A stretch of 64,000 bases of DNA from Alphaproteobacteria bacterium (GTDB taxonomy: Bacteria; Pseudomonadota; Alphaproteobacteria; GCA-2731375), in assembly GCA_016776605.1 (NCBI GenBank), contig JADHTB010000001.1, positions 1 to 64,000 of the forward strand, given 5' to 3'. The notes under the pieces are model-generated. The model was not told where the DNA came from, made no database searches, and was given only the letters and a program-made list of their open reading frames with translations. Shown here in pieces: positions 43,943 through 53,391 of this stretch. The stretch's first letter is position 1; each line of letters begins with the position of its first letter. The translations under genes and the position numbers were made by a program.

Positions 43943-45279
43943 CCCACTACTCCTGTATTTTTCCGAATGCTCGCGAAGGCTTCCAAACCGCCCTTGAATT
44001 CGGTTTGCGCGAAGATTTCCGGCAGCAGGTTTTTCAACCAGTCCCGGTCCATATCAATGCCATTGGCCTTCAGGTAAATCTCGCCCTCGTCCAGCACCAT
44101 GTCCCAATCATCCTGCATGCGATAGCGTTTGGAAATATCGTCGTGGGGCTGTTGTCCCAGGGCCTGGACCAGCAGATCGGTCCAATTCAAAACTTGAAAA
44201 TTGCCCTTCGCCTCCAAACCGGACAATTGTCCGTGGCAGCCGTGGTAGAGCGAGACCAGCACATCCACGTCATCGGCTTCGGCCCGCGCCAAAGTCTTTA
44301 CACGCGCGGCCTGCTTCAAAGCCGGCGACCGGTCCGCGCCGGAACCACCACAGGTATAACCCGGTTCCGACACCGTATCGACCAGGGTCAGTCCCGGAAT
44401 GGACGACAGCATGGCGGCGACGTTGCGGCCGACCTTGTCCATGCCGTCATGGGTATGCAGCAGCACGCGCTTGTTCACCGGTTGGACGAACCTATCGGCC
44501 AGCCCCTGGGCGCGGGCCACCAGATAGTTGGTCACGTGATCAAATTCAAAACTGGCCTGGCGGAAGCCTGATAAAGTCTCGCCCAGATGCAAAACGCAGG
44601 ATGGGCACCAACTCAATACTTCCTTGGGCTGGAAACCGGCGAACCGGCTGATGGTGCCGTCCACCACCCGCTCGGCGGAGGCCTGATCGCCTTCCCACTT
44701 CGATTGGATAATGCCGCAACAGGCGCCAGGCCCGCCGACCACTTCATAGTCAACTTCCAGGGCATCCAGGATCGCCATGGCGTTGAACAACAGATGCGGC
44801 GTGCGGATCGGGTTGCAGCCTGTGTAAAACACCACGTCGGCCGGGTGGGCGCGGGGATTACGCAACAGCTTGTCGAATTCCGGCGGGGCCAGTTGCATGG
44901 CCGCCATGATGCGAATGGCGCGGGACATCTTTCTGAACAATTGCGGCGTGGGGCTGTCCTGTTCCGCCTCCACCGTATTGACCAACATCAACATTCGCCG
45001 GGGATTGATCGCTTCCGGGCAAACGGGAATACACAGCCCGCAGCCGTTGCACTGACTGCTCCATTCCCGGGCTGCACCCTGCAAGGGGGTGCCGTCCCGC
45101 AACAGTCCCAGAACACCTGCCATGACGCCCGGCGCATCGCCTGACTGGATGGCGGTAAAGGGCGTGACGGGACAAACCTCGACACATTTGCCGCAGGCGG
45201 TGCAATCCGAGACCAGGGCGGCGCGCTCCCGTGCCAGAAAGTCGTCCAATGATTGTTTTTCTGTTGCCATGGGCGCCAT
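43939..45279 (-). CDS. HdrD/GlpC-like iron-sulfur protein with two CCG domains
   Basis: About 446 residues from the ATG at 45279 (AGGA four bases upstream); a second ATG is at 45270. Two ferredoxin-type [4Fe-4S] motifs come first (CTACGKCVEVCPV and CNGCGLCIPVCPEA). Two CCG-type cysteine-rich domains follow (GACCGIIQSKWEGD and TCGGSGADRS), as in heterodisulfide reductase HdrD, GlpC and LutA-type proteins. It likely transfers electrons between a cytoplasmic donor and a membrane pool or a disulfide. No flavin partner is encoded beside it. Confidence 0.85.
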   Translation of the reverse strand: MAPMATEKQSLDDFLARERAALVSDCTACGKCVEVCPVTPFTAIQSGDAPGVMAGVLGLLRDGTPLQGAAREWSSQCNGCGLCIPVCPEAINPRRMLMLVNTVEAEQDSPTPQLFRKMSRAIRIMAAMQLAPPEFDKLLRNPRAHPADVVFYTGCNPIRTPHLLFNAMAILDALEVDYEVVGGPGACCGIIQSKWEGDQASAERVVDGTISRFAGFQPKEVLSWCPSCVLHLGETLSGFRQASFEFDHVTNYLVARAQGLADRFVQPVNKRVLLHTHDGMDKVGRNVAAMLSSIPGLTLVDTVSEPGYTCGGSGADRSPALKQAARVKTLARAEADDVDVLVSLYHGCHGQLSGLEAKGNFQVLNWTDLLVQALGQQPHDDISKRYRMQDDWDMVLDEGEIYLKANGIDMDRDWLKNLLPEIFAQTEFKGGLEAFASIRKNTGVVG

Positions 45280-45319
45280 AGTTTCCTGCAAGTCACGACG
45301 GGTCAAGGGGCCACTATGC

Positions 45320-45679
45320 CTAGCGGAATTTCTTCCCACCTTTTGCGGCATCGGCCCGCAGTGCGGCATCCGCCGCGCCGCGCGCCCAAACCAGGAATTC
45401 ATCCTCGTTATCCAGCACATCCACAGGCACCGTCCAATAGCTGTTCAGACCCCGTTTTTTACCGTTGCGCAGATAGCTGAAAACTTCCATGCCGGCGGCT
45501 TCATAGGCGGGTAGGTTCACTTCATCGACCTTGAAATGCAGCACGTCCCTGGCGACCAGGGCAAACATCAGGCCGCGATAGAATATCCCAAGGCCACCGA
45601 ACATGCGCCGGGTGCTGACATGTCCCAGTGGCGCGACAAGCTCTTCAATATAGGCGCGGTATTCCGGCGTGACGGCCAT
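45320..45679 (-). CDS. TfoX/Sxy N-terminal domain protein
   Basis: A 119-residue protein with the TfoX N-terminal fold: YIEELVAPLGHVSTRRMFGGLGIFYRGLMFALVARDVLHFKVD. TfoX/Sxy in gamma-proteobacteria helps turn on competence genes, but isolated N-terminal-domain proteins are common in alphaproteobacteria and their role is unclear. The start codon lies just after the nitrilase-family stop, indicating one operon. Lys-rich tail at the C-terminus. Confidence 0.88.
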   Translation of the reverse strand: MAVTPEYRAYIEELVAPLGHVSTRRMFGGLGIFYRGLMFALVARDVLHFKVDEVNLPAYEAAGMEVFSYLRNGKKRGLNSYWTVPVDVLDNEDEFLVWARGAADAALRADAAKGGKKFR

Positions 45680-45681
45680 GA

Positions 45682-46554
45682 TTACTTATACAATGGCACC
45701 TGGTTTTTGGGCTTGCCGATATTGCTGTACAGATCGGGGCGCCGTTGATCCATCAGGGGATAGCGGCGTTTGACCTCATCGGCGAAGTTCAAGTCGATCT
45801 CGGTGGTAATCACGCCTTCCTCGTCCGAGGCCGTGGCCACCACCGTGCCCCAGGGATCGATCACCATGGAGCGGCCGACAAAGGCGATGCCTGATTTCGG
45901 CTCCACGCCATATTGGCCGGAGGCGACGACCCAGCATTGATTTTCCGTGGCCCGGGCGCGCAGGAAAAACTCCCAATGGTCAAAACGCGGACTGAGGAAG
46001 GCCGAGGCGCAGACGATCACTTCGGCGCCCTTCAAGGCCAGTTCGCGGTAGACCTCGGGGAAACGCAGATCGGAACAGACCGAGACGCCGATCTTGGCCG
46101 GCAGCGTCTGAAAAACCGGCAATTCCGTGCCCGCCAGCACATGGTCGGATTCCCGAATACCGCTTTTGATGTCCGGGCGGTCGGGGGCATCGAACAAATG
46201 GGTCTTCCAGTATTTGCCCAGAATTTCACCCTCCGGCGAAATCAGGGGCGAGGAATTGTAGTGTTGATTGCCGTGCCGTTCGTACATGGAACCGACAATA
46301 TACATGCCGTACTGGCGCGCCTTTTCCGCCAGCAGGTCGGTGGTCGGACCGGGGATCGGTTCGGCAATTTCCAGGTAGGCCTCCTCGGTGGAAAAGCCCA
46401 GGCCGGTCCAGACCTCGGGCAGGACAACCAGTTCGGAACCGCGCCGCCCGGCCACGTCCAGGAAGCCCAGCATCTTTTCCACCGTGGCATCTTTTTCACC
46501 ATCCTCCGCCGTGATCTGGATGGCGGAGACGGTCATGGGCCGGGCAGTCGTCAT
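45682..46554 (-). CDS. Carbon-nitrogen hydrolase (nitrilase superfamily amidase)
   Basis: A 290-residue nitrilase-superfamily protein with the Glu-Lys-Cys triad: Glu in VVLPEVW (about 47), Lys in LGKYWKTHLF, and Cys in GVSVCSDLRFPE. It should hydrolyse an amide, carbamoyl or nitrile group on a small molecule in the cytoplasm. It follows the ThDP enzyme by 29 bases and precedes TfoX by two. The related amidases act on N-carbamoyl or omega-amide compounds; the substrate here is not known. Confidence 0.9.
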   Translation of the reverse strand: MTTARPMTVSAIQITAEDGEKDATVEKMLGFLDVAGRRGSELVVLPEVWTGLGFSTEEAYLEIAEPIPGPTTDLLAEKARQYGMYIVGSMYERHGNQHYNSSPLISPEGEILGKYWKTHLFDAPDRPDIKSGIRESDHVLAGTELPVFQTLPAKIGVSVCSDLRFPEVYRELALKGAEVIVCASAFLSPRFDHWEFFLRARATENQCWVVASGQYGVEPKSGIAFVGRSMVIDPWGTVVATASDEEGVITTEIDLNFADEVKRRYPLMDQRRPDLYSNIGKPKNQVPLYK

Positions 46555-46583
46555 GGCTACAATCCTCTAATCTAATAGCTGAT

Positions 46584-48212
46584 TTAATATTTTGAAATTT
46601 CGACTTCCTGGCTGGTGATGAATTCCAGCAGGGCCGGCACGCCGGCTTCGGTCTGGGCGATACCACGCATGATGGCTGGAATGATCTCCGCCGGGTCCGT
46701 CACCCGCTCACCATAGCCGCCAAAAGCTTTGGCCATGTCGGCATAATTGCCGGAAATATCGGTGGCGCGGTATTTTTCCGTCGAGACTTCCATGATCTTC
46801 AACTCGATAGCCATGGAGAAATTGTTCATCAGGATCGAAAGGATAGGAATGCGTTCGCGCACCGCCGTTTCGAAATCCATGCCCGTGAAGCCAATGGCCG
46901 CATCGCCCCAGACATTGATGCACAGCGCTTCGGGCCGGGCCAGCTTGGCGCCCATGGCCAAGCCCAGGCCATAACCCAACTGAGTGGTCTTGCCCCAGCC
47001 GATATAGCTGAGCGGCTTGGTCGAGCGCCAGAAGGGGGAAAGCTGATCCCGGGGCGAGCCGGCATCATGGGTGATGATGGTGTTGTCCTTGTCCACCGTA
47101 TTCTGTAGATCCCACAGCACCCGGTAGGGCGTCATGGGGTTCTGATCAGAGGTCAATTTTGGCATCCATTGCGCCAGCCATTCTTTGTGCACGGCGGCGA
47201 TTTCCGCCGCCACGGGCGCGTTGTCCCGCGGACCGTCGATCAAAGCTTCCACGGCTTCAAGCAGCGCATCCAGGGTCAGGGACGCATCGCCCAAAAGGCC
47301 CACCTCAACCTCCACATCCTTGTTCAGATCCACCGGATCCAGGGTGGCATGAATGAAACGTTTGCCCTTGGGCATGGCGATGCCAAAGCTGGTTTCGGTG
47401 AAAGAGCAACCGACGCCGAAAATCAGATCGGCGGCGTGCAGGAATTGATGCACCGCCTTTGGATGCGCCAGTCCACCGGCACCGAGAGACAGCGGATGAT
47501 CTTCAGGAAAGGAGCTTTTCCCGCCCAGGGAGGTGCAAACGGGAATAGCCAGCAGTTCAGCCAATTGTTTCAGTTGCGGCCAAGCCTCGGCATAATGGAT
47601 GCCGCCGCCGGCATAGATGACAGGCCGCTCCGCCGCCACAAGCATCGCCGCGGCCTTGGCCACGTCCGTGGGATCCGGGCCATAGCGGGTGGCCAAAACC
47701 GGGGTGTAATTCAGCTCCCCCGTCAGCTCCTCGTTAAAGACATCCGTGGGGATTTCCACCACACAGGGGCCGCCCCGGCCGTTCCGCAGTTGGGTAAAGG
47801 CCCGGCGCATAATATTGGGCACCTCGTCGGCGGAGGTCACCGGTTCGGTTGACTTGGCCACATGGGCCATGGCCTCGCTGGAATTGAAGTTCGGGCGAAT
47901 ATGGGCGATCCGCCGGGCATAACCCATGGGCAGCACCAGGATCGGCACCCCCTCGCCAAAGGCCTGCGCTACGCCGCCATAGGCATTTTCCGCGCCCGGC
48001 CCATGCTGCATGGCAAAGACGCCGATATTCTTGCCGGACGACAGCCGCGACATGGCATCCGCCATATGCAGGCCGATGCGTTCCTGGCGCACGATAATCG
48101 GCCGAATATCCCAGCGCGCGGCATATTCCAGGACGTGATTGACGGGATAGCCGATCAGACATTCGACCCCTTCCCGCTTGAGAATTTCGACGATGGCTTC
48201 AACCGCTTTCAT
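46584..48212 (-). CDS. Thiamine-diphosphate-requiring enzyme of acetolactate synthase family
   Basis: A 542-residue ThDP enzyme. The activating Glu44 is in VRQERIGLHMADAMSR, and the ThDP/Mg motif is WGDAAIGFTGMDFETAVRER. It is clearly different from the 8948-10642 enzyme (QHGPGAENAYGG in place of TLGPGATN). No small subunit lies nearby, so 2-oxo acid decarboxylase, carboligase or oxalyl-CoA-type activity is possible. First gene of the minus-strand operon ending in queC. Confidence 0.87.
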   Translation of the reverse strand: MKAVEAIVEILKREGVECLIGYPVNHVLEYAARWDIRPIIVRQERIGLHMADAMSRLSSGKNIGVFAMQHGPGAENAYGGVAQAFGEGVPILVLPMGYARRIAHIRPNFNSSEAMAHVAKSTEPVTSADEVPNIMRRAFTQLRNGRGGPCVVEIPTDVFNEELTGELNYTPVLATRYGPDPTDVAKAAAMLVAAERPVIYAGGGIHYAEAWPQLKQLAELLAIPVCTSLGGKSSFPEDHPLSLGAGGLAHPKAVHQFLHAADLIFGVGCSFTETSFGIAMPKGKRFIHATLDPVDLNKDVEVEVGLLGDASLTLDALLEAVEALIDGPRDNAPVAAEIAAVHKEWLAQWMPKLTSDQNPMTPYRVLWDLQNTVDKDNTIITHDAGSPRDQLSPFWRSTKPLSYIGWGKTTQLGYGLGLAMGAKLARPEALCINVWGDAAIGFTGMDFETAVRERIPILSILMNNFSMAIELKIMEVSTEKYRATDISGNYADMAKAFGGYGERVTDPAEIIPAIMRGIAQTEAGVPALLEFITSQEVEISKY

Positions 48213-48449
48213 TATGCGCGCTCCTGTGCTGGGCGGTTATTGCGCCCGCCCCAATTGGTTCTGCCCTAATGATGCCACGCCACCGCCCCGCCGCCAATCG
48301 CCTATTCCGGCATTGCGGTTCCATTTTGAATTCTTCGGCGGGCCTGCAATTCCACCGCAAAAAACTCAACCGCAAGAAACGGGGCGCATGCCAACAGGAT
48401 ATATGGTCTCTCCACACTGAAAACTTTCCCGGTTATGCGAGGCTGTCCA

Positions 48450-49388
48450 ATGTCCACCGCCAGACAAATCAACAAGCCCATGTCGCCGCTTGAATGGGGC
48501 CTGCTTGTGACCTTGTCCGTGCTTTGGGGCGGTTCCTTTTTCTTCAATGGCATAGCGGTCAGGGAACTGCCGACATTTACCGTCGTGGTCGTCCGCGTGG
48601 CGCTGGCGGCACTAATATTGCTGGTGGTGATGGGGATTACCGGGCAAAAATTACCCTGGAATTACCGGCTCTGGGTAGCGTTCCTTGTCATGGGATTGTT
48701 GAATAACGTCGTGCCGTTTTCGCTGATCGTATGGGGGCAGTCACACATTGCGTCGGGCGTTGCATCGATCCTCAATGCGACCACGCCTCTATTCACCGTC
48801 GTTGTCGCCCATGTTTTTACCAGCGACGAGAAAATGACCGGCGGCCGTCTTCTTGGCGTGCTGGTTGGTCTGGCGGGAGTCGCAATGATGATCGGTGGCG
48901 ACGCCCTGGGAACATTCGGGCTGGATATTTTGGCGCAGCTAGCCTGCCTGGCAGCCGGGATTTCGTATGCCATCGCGGGGGTTTTCGGGTGCCAGTTTCA
49001 GGCCATGGCTATCACGCCACTGGCCACCGCGACGGGTCAGATCACGGCCTCAAGCATTATATTGCTGCCGATCATGCTGGTCGCCGACAAACCGTGGACG
49101 CTTGCCATGCCCGGCATCGAAACCCTGGGCGCGCTTGTCGGCGTCGCCGCTTTATCCACGGCGCTGGCATACATCCTCTATTTCCGAATTCTTGCCACGG
49201 CGGGTGCGACAAACCTGCTGCTGGTAACCTTCCTCATCCCAGTCAGCGCGATCCTCCTGGGCGTCCTTGTCTTGCACGAAGTCCTGCTGGCAAAACATTT
49301 CCTGGGCATGGCGATGATCGGCCTTGGGCTCGCCGCGATTGATGGGCGGCCCTGGAGGTTGGCCAAGCAGGCCATAAAGACTGGTTAG
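48450..49388 (+). CDS. EamA/DMT-family transporter
   Basis: About 312 residues with ten hydrophobic segments in two five-helix halves (EamA repeats). The N-terminal WGLLVTLSVLWGGSFFFNGIAVREL and the second-half SYAIAGVFGCQF are typical. Members export amino acids, nucleobases or other metabolites; direction and cargo are unknown. GAGG lies seven bases before the ATG at 48450. It is divergent from the ThDP enzyme; the intervening 48213-48449 stretch holds no recognised gene. Confidence 0.9.
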   Translation: MSTARQINKPMSPLEWGLLVTLSVLWGGSFFFNGIAVRELPTFTVVVVRVALAALILLVVMGITGQKLPWNYRLWVAFLVMGLLNNVVPFSLIVWGQSHIASGVASILNATTPLFTVVVAHVFTSDEKMTGGRLLGVLVGLAGVAMMIGGDALGTFGLDILAQLACLAAGISYAIAGVFGCQFQAMAITPLATATGQITASSIILLPIMLVADKPWTLAMPGIETLGALVGVAALSTALAYILYFRILATAGATNLLLVTFLIPVSAILLGVLVLHEVLLAKHFLGMAMIGLGLAAIDGRPWRLAKQAIKTG

Positions 49389-49499
49389 CCGCCAACCCGC
49401 CTGGCCACTTTTTAGAACCGGCCCGCCGGGTTATCATGATCCAACCACGGGACATTGCAGCTACCTATTGGAAAAACCTGGGTTTGGAGGATACGGCGA

Positions 49500-49853
49500 A
49501 TGCCAATGAAAACGCGATACTTCTTCGTCGTCAGTATGGACGTGCCGGCGGACAGGGAGGATTTTTTCAATCAGGTCTACGAGACGGAGTATGTGCCCTA
49601 TCTGACCGCCGTGCCGGGGGTCCTGGCGGCAACACGCTCGGTGCGGGAACCCTTGCGGATGATGCTTGCCGGCGAAGAGCGGGTGATGGAGCCGGGCGAC
49701 GAGCCGCGCTACAGCGTGATCTACGAGATCGAAAGCCCGGCGGTATTGCTGAGCCCTGAATGGGCAGAGGCCGGCGAGCGCGGCCGTTGGCCGACCGAGG
49801 TCCGCCCCCTTACCACCAACCGCCGTCATATTTTGCGCAAGGTGATCGGATAG
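49500..49853 (+). CDS. EthD/DUF4286-like dimeric alpha-beta barrel protein
   Basis: About 117 residues from ATG 49500, with GGAGG nine bases upstream. The pattern FFVVSMDVPADREDFFNQVYETEYVPYL then AVPGVLAATRS corresponds to the EthD-like fold: one beta strand, a helix with [WY]-x-x-E-x-[VI]-P, then V-P-G. Such small dimers act as decarboxylases, monooxygenases or chaperones in catabolic clusters. The following gene holds two copies of the same unit. Confidence 0.7.
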   Translation: MPMKTRYFFVVSMDVPADREDFFNQVYETEYVPYLTAVPGVLAATRSVREPLRMMLAGEERVMEPGDEPRYSVIYEIESPAVLLSPEWAEAGERGRWPTEVRPLTTNRRHILRKVIG

Positions 49854-49921
49854 GCTTGCCGTAACGCCATGCGCTTAAAATGCCACTCTCAGCCTGTGAT
49901 GATAGCGTCGAACCATCTAAC

Positions 49922-49967
49922 CCAATAGCCCGTTAAGCCAATAGCCCGTTAAGCCAATAGCCCGTTA
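49922..49967. repeat. 16-bp tandem repeat (2.9 copies)
   Basis: Unit CCAATAGCCCGTTAAG at 49922-49937 and 49938-49953, and CCAATAGCCCGTTA at 49954-49967. The copies are identical over their shared length. The array ends ten bases before the start codon of the next gene and so occupies its leader, where copy number could change translation or promoter spacing. Confidence 0.88.
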
Positions 49968-49977
49968 GGAAGTTGCC

Positions 49978-50619
49978 ATGCCCAAAGGTCTGCTCGTCGC
50001 CGCGTTTGATTTTTCGACCGCGCATACCGACGAATTTCATGACTGGTATGACTTGGAGCATATCCCGGAGCGCCAGGCGGTGCCGGGGTTTGGCGCCTGC
50101 GAGCGTTGGCTCAGCGACGAGGAACCGAGCTTTGCAGTCGCCACCTATGATCTTGATAGCCTGGACGTACTACGCAGCGAAGCCTACGAATCCATCGCCT
50201 ACGACAACCTGTCAGTCTGGTCCAAGCGCGTGACGGCGATGGCCGGGCGCCTGCTGCGCTTCGAGGGGACGCAGATTTCTCCCGGCGAGGCGTCGGCACC
50301 CAAGGGTGCGGGCGGCCTGCTGCTGAATGCAATGAACGTCACGCCCGAGGCCGAGGACGATTTCAACGCCTGGTACAACGAGGAGCACCTTCCCGCCCTC
50401 GCCGCCGTGCCCGGCACCTTGGCGGCCCGGCGCTACATCTCCGGCGCGGATGCCGAGGGCACCCATCGCTATGCCGCGATTTACCACCTGACATCGCCCG
50501 ACGTCACGCGCAGCGCGGCCTGGAAGGCCGCCGTGGAAACCCCCTGGACCGCACGGGTGCGCCCGCATTTCCGTGATCAGGTCCGCATCATCAGCCAACG
50601 CTATGTGCGGGGTGCCTGA
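49978..50619 (+). CDS. Protein with two tandem EthD-like alpha-beta barrel domains
   Basis: A 213-residue protein. Residues 1-100 (HDWYDLEHIPERQAVPGFGACERW) and about 115-210 (NAWYNEEHLPALAAVPGTLAARRY) are two copies of the EthD-like unit seen singly in the gene upstream. W-Y-x-x-E-H-x-P and A-V-P-G-x-x-A-x-R recur. An internal duplication would let one chain form the pseudodimer barrel. Expression may depend on the tandem-repeat leader. Function unknown. Confidence 0.75.
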   Translation: MPKGLLVAAFDFSTAHTDEFHDWYDLEHIPERQAVPGFGACERWLSDEEPSFAVATYDLDSLDVLRSEAYESIAYDNLSVWSKRVTAMAGRLLRFEGTQISPGEASAPKGAGGLLLNAMNVTPEAEDDFNAWYNEEHLPALAAVPGTLAARRYISGADAEGTHRYAAIYHLTSPDVTRSAAWKAAVETPWTARVRPHFRDQVRIISQRYVRGA

Positions 50620-50688
50620 GCCGGCGTAACAGCGCCCGGGCGTTTCAGGCCACGATCCGAACCGGCAGGGACCGGATGCCGCGATGGG

Positions 50689-53154
50689 TCAAGCCCGAAT
50701 GCGAAGATTTTCAGGGTCATACAGGGGACGCAGCGATGCGGTCGCGGCAACCTGTTGGCATGCCACTTCGATGGCGTATGTCCCGTCCTTGATAAATCCG
50801 GCATCGACCACGCCGCCCGCCGGATCGCGGACATAACCCAGGCCAATAGCCGCGCCCAGGGTATGGCCATAACTGCCCGAACGCAGATGACCGACGATTA
50901 CGCCGTCACGCCAGATTGGTTCGTTGTGATAGAGCAGCTTTTCCGGATCGGACAATTTGAACTGAACCAGCCTTTGGCGGGGGCCCGCCTCTCGCTGGCG
51001 CAACAATGCCGCGCGTCCGATGAAACCACCCGGCTTGTCCCAGGCCACGGCAAAGCCAAGACCGGCCTCGATGGGGGTGTCTTCATCCGCGATATCATGG
51101 CCCCAATGCCGATAGGCCTTTTCCATGCGCAGGGAGTCCAGGGCGTGATAGCCGGCGTGGCGCAGGCCGAATTCAGCCCCCGCCGCCAAGATCGTGTCGT
51201 AGACACCTTGTGCGAATTCCACCGGAATATACAACTCCCACCCCAGCTCCCCCACATAGGTCAGCCGTGTCGCCCGCACCGTGGCGTAGCCAATGGCAAT
51301 CTCGCGCGAGGCGCCAAAGGGAAAGGCCGCGTTACCGACAGCCGCATCCGTGACCGATGCCAGCAGGTCCCGTGCCCTTGGCCCCATGATCGACAACACC
51401 GCGAAGGCGGATGTCAAATCGACCAGATGGGCGTGGGCATCGCCGGGAATATGTTTTTTCAGCCAATGAAAATCCCGCACCTGGCTGGTGGCCGAGGTGA
51501 CGACCAGAAATTCATCCGCCGCCGTGCGGGTCACCGTCAGATCCGCTTCGATCCCGCCCCGTTCGTTCAACCATTGGGTATAAACCGTCCGGCCCGGCGC
51601 CACGTCGATCTGGTTGGCGCAAACCTGGTTCAGCACCGCCAGGGCATCGCGGCCGGCCAGTTGGAATTTGGCGAACGAGGTCTGTTCGAACAAGGCTACC
51701 GCCTGGCGGGCCGCGAGATGTTCCGCCGCCGAAAGATCGAACCAGTTTTGCCGCCCGAAACTATAGTCATAACGGGGCGCCACTTCGCCAGGGCTGTACC
51801 AATTGGCCCGCTCCCAGCCGGCGGCCTCGCCAAAGGCGGCGCCCGCCTGGACCAGACGGTCATGCAAGGGTGATTTCCGTACACCGCGCGCCGTGCGGTA
51901 TTGATAGAATGGCCAATGCACGGCGTACAGCAGCCCCAGACATTCGCTGACCCGTTCGCGCAGATAGCGGCTGTTGCTTTGATGGGGCATGTTGCGGCGA
52001 ATATCGACATCCCACAGATCCAGGGACGGGTGACCATCGCGGATCCATTCCGCCATCACCTTGCCCACGCCGCCCGCCGATTGGATGCCGATGGAATTAA
52101 AGCCGCAGGCCACGAATAGACCGGCCGTCTCGGGCACCTCGCCCAGGTGATAGCGGTTGTCGGGCGTGAAGCTTTCCGGGCCGCAAAACCAGCTGCGGAT
52201 GCCCACGTCCGCCAGCGCCGGCATACGCGTCAGCGCGCGTTCCAGCACCGGCATGAAATGCTCCATATCGCTGGGCAATTCGTCGAAGCAGAAATCTTCC
52301 GGAATGCCATCCATGCCCCAGGGCTTGGCCTCCGGCTCGAAGGCGCCCAGCAGGATCTTGCCCGCGTCTTCCTTGAAATAGGCATAGTTGTCGGGATCGC
52401 GCAGCACGGGCAGGTCCGGGGTGGCACCGACCATGGGCTCGGTCACCACATAGAAATGTTCGCAAGCGTGCAGAGGGACCAATGCGCCACTCAAGGCGCC
52501 TACCTCCCGGCCCCACATGCCCGTGCAATTGACCACGATATCGGCGCTGATCTGGCCGCCTTCGATGGCAACCCCGGTGACCCTGCCCTGGGCCGTCAGG
52601 ATATCCGTGACCTTGGTATTCTCTAAAATTCTGGCCCCGCCTGCCCGCGCACCCTTGGCCAGGGCCTGGGTCAGATCGGATGGATTGATCTGGCCGTCTT
52701 TCGGCAGAAAGACCCCACCTACCACATCCTCCACCGAAAGCAGGGGATGCATGCGGCGAATATCATCCCGGCCGATCTCTTCCACCGCCAGGCCAAAGAC
52801 CCGCGCCATGGATGCGGCCCGGCGTAATTCCTCCAACCTTTCCCCATTGGTTGCGAGCGAGATGGAACCGTTCTGTTTGAAGCCCGTGGCCTGCCCGGTC
52901 TCCGCCTCCAAACCGGCATAAAGCTCGGTCGAATATTTCGCCAACTGGGTCAAATTCTGCGTCGCCCGCAATTGTCCGACCAGGCCGGCGGCATGCCAGG
53001 TGGTGCCGCTGGATAGCTGTTTACGCTCCAACAACAGCACATCCGTGATACCCAGCTTGACCAGATGATAGGCGATGGAACAACCCACGACGCCGCCGCC
53101 GACGATGACGATGGCCGCATGACTTGGGATGGGGGTGGGAGTGGTAACCGGCAT
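50689..53154 (-). CDS. FAD-dependent dimethylglycine/sarcosine dehydrogenase-like protein with GcvT domain
   Basis: An 821-residue bifunctional enzyme. It begins with an FAD Rossmann motif (IVIVGGGVVGCSIAYHLVKLG) and the covalent-FAD region SSGTTWHAAGL with its His. Residues about 400-820 are a GcvT-like folate-binding aminomethyltransferase domain (ADLTVTRTAADEFLVVT, SIMGPRARDLLA, YVGELGWELYIP). The family demethylates N-methyl amino acids such as dimethylglycine or sarcosine and passes one-carbon units to tetrahydrofolate. Start at 53154 is chosen for GGAG six bases upstream; 53166 is also possible. Confidence 0.9.
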   Translation of the reverse strand: MPVTTPTPIPSHAAIVIVGGGVVGCSIAYHLVKLGITDVLLLERKQLSSGTTWHAAGLVGQLRATQNLTQLAKYSTELYAGLEAETGQATGFKQNGSISLATNGERLEELRRAASMARVFGLAVEEIGRDDIRRMHPLLSVEDVVGGVFLPKDGQINPSDLTQALAKGARAGGARILENTKVTDILTAQGRVTGVAIEGGQISADIVVNCTGMWGREVGALSGALVPLHACEHFYVVTEPMVGATPDLPVLRDPDNYAYFKEDAGKILLGAFEPEAKPWGMDGIPEDFCFDELPSDMEHFMPVLERALTRMPALADVGIRSWFCGPESFTPDNRYHLGEVPETAGLFVACGFNSIGIQSAGGVGKVMAEWIRDGHPSLDLWDVDIRRNMPHQSNSRYLRERVSECLGLLYAVHWPFYQYRTARGVRKSPLHDRLVQAGAAFGEAAGWERANWYSPGEVAPRYDYSFGRQNWFDLSAAEHLAARQAVALFEQTSFAKFQLAGRDALAVLNQVCANQIDVAPGRTVYTQWLNERGGIEADLTVTRTAADEFLVVTSATSQVRDFHWLKKHIPGDAHAHLVDLTSAFAVLSIMGPRARDLLASVTDAAVGNAAFPFGASREIAIGYATVRATRLTYVGELGWELYIPVEFAQGVYDTILAAGAEFGLRHAGYHALDSLRMEKAYRHWGHDIADEDTPIEAGLGFAVAWDKPGGFIGRAALLRQREAGPRQRLVQFKLSDPEKLLYHNEPIWRDGVIVGHLRSGSYGHTLGAAIGLGYVRDPAGGVVDAGFIKDGTYAIEVACQQVAATASLRPLYDPENLRIRA

Positions 53155-53177
53155 CAAAAACTCCATACAGGCAAGCG

Positions 53178-53390
53178 TTGCGGATGATTTACCGCGACAG
53201 CCTACCGGATTGCCCGGGCATGGGCCATAATGGCGCGGAAAATTCACGGGCATACGATCTGGTAGTGCGAAACGGTACGATCATCAATGGCTCTGGGATG
53301 CCCCGTTACCGCGCCGATGCGGGGGTAAAGGAGGGTCGCCTGCCGGAAGTCATATCGGCCTGCCGGCGGGGCCCATTGGCCCGGCACTAG
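53178..53390 (+). pseudogene. N-terminal remnant of an N-acyl-D-amino-acid deacylase-type amidohydrolase
   Basis: The translation from about 53250 to 53335 reads AYDLVVRNGTIINGSGMPRY and continues RADAGVKEGRL. This is the usual N-terminal strand region of D-aminoacylase-type amidohydrolases. After that the similarity stops and the frame ends within 16 codons; none of the metal-binding HxH or the barrel is present. About 450 residues are missing, so this is a truncated relic. It sits divergently between the dehydrogenase and a small membrane protein gene. Confidence 0.7.
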
Positions 53391-53391
53391 A

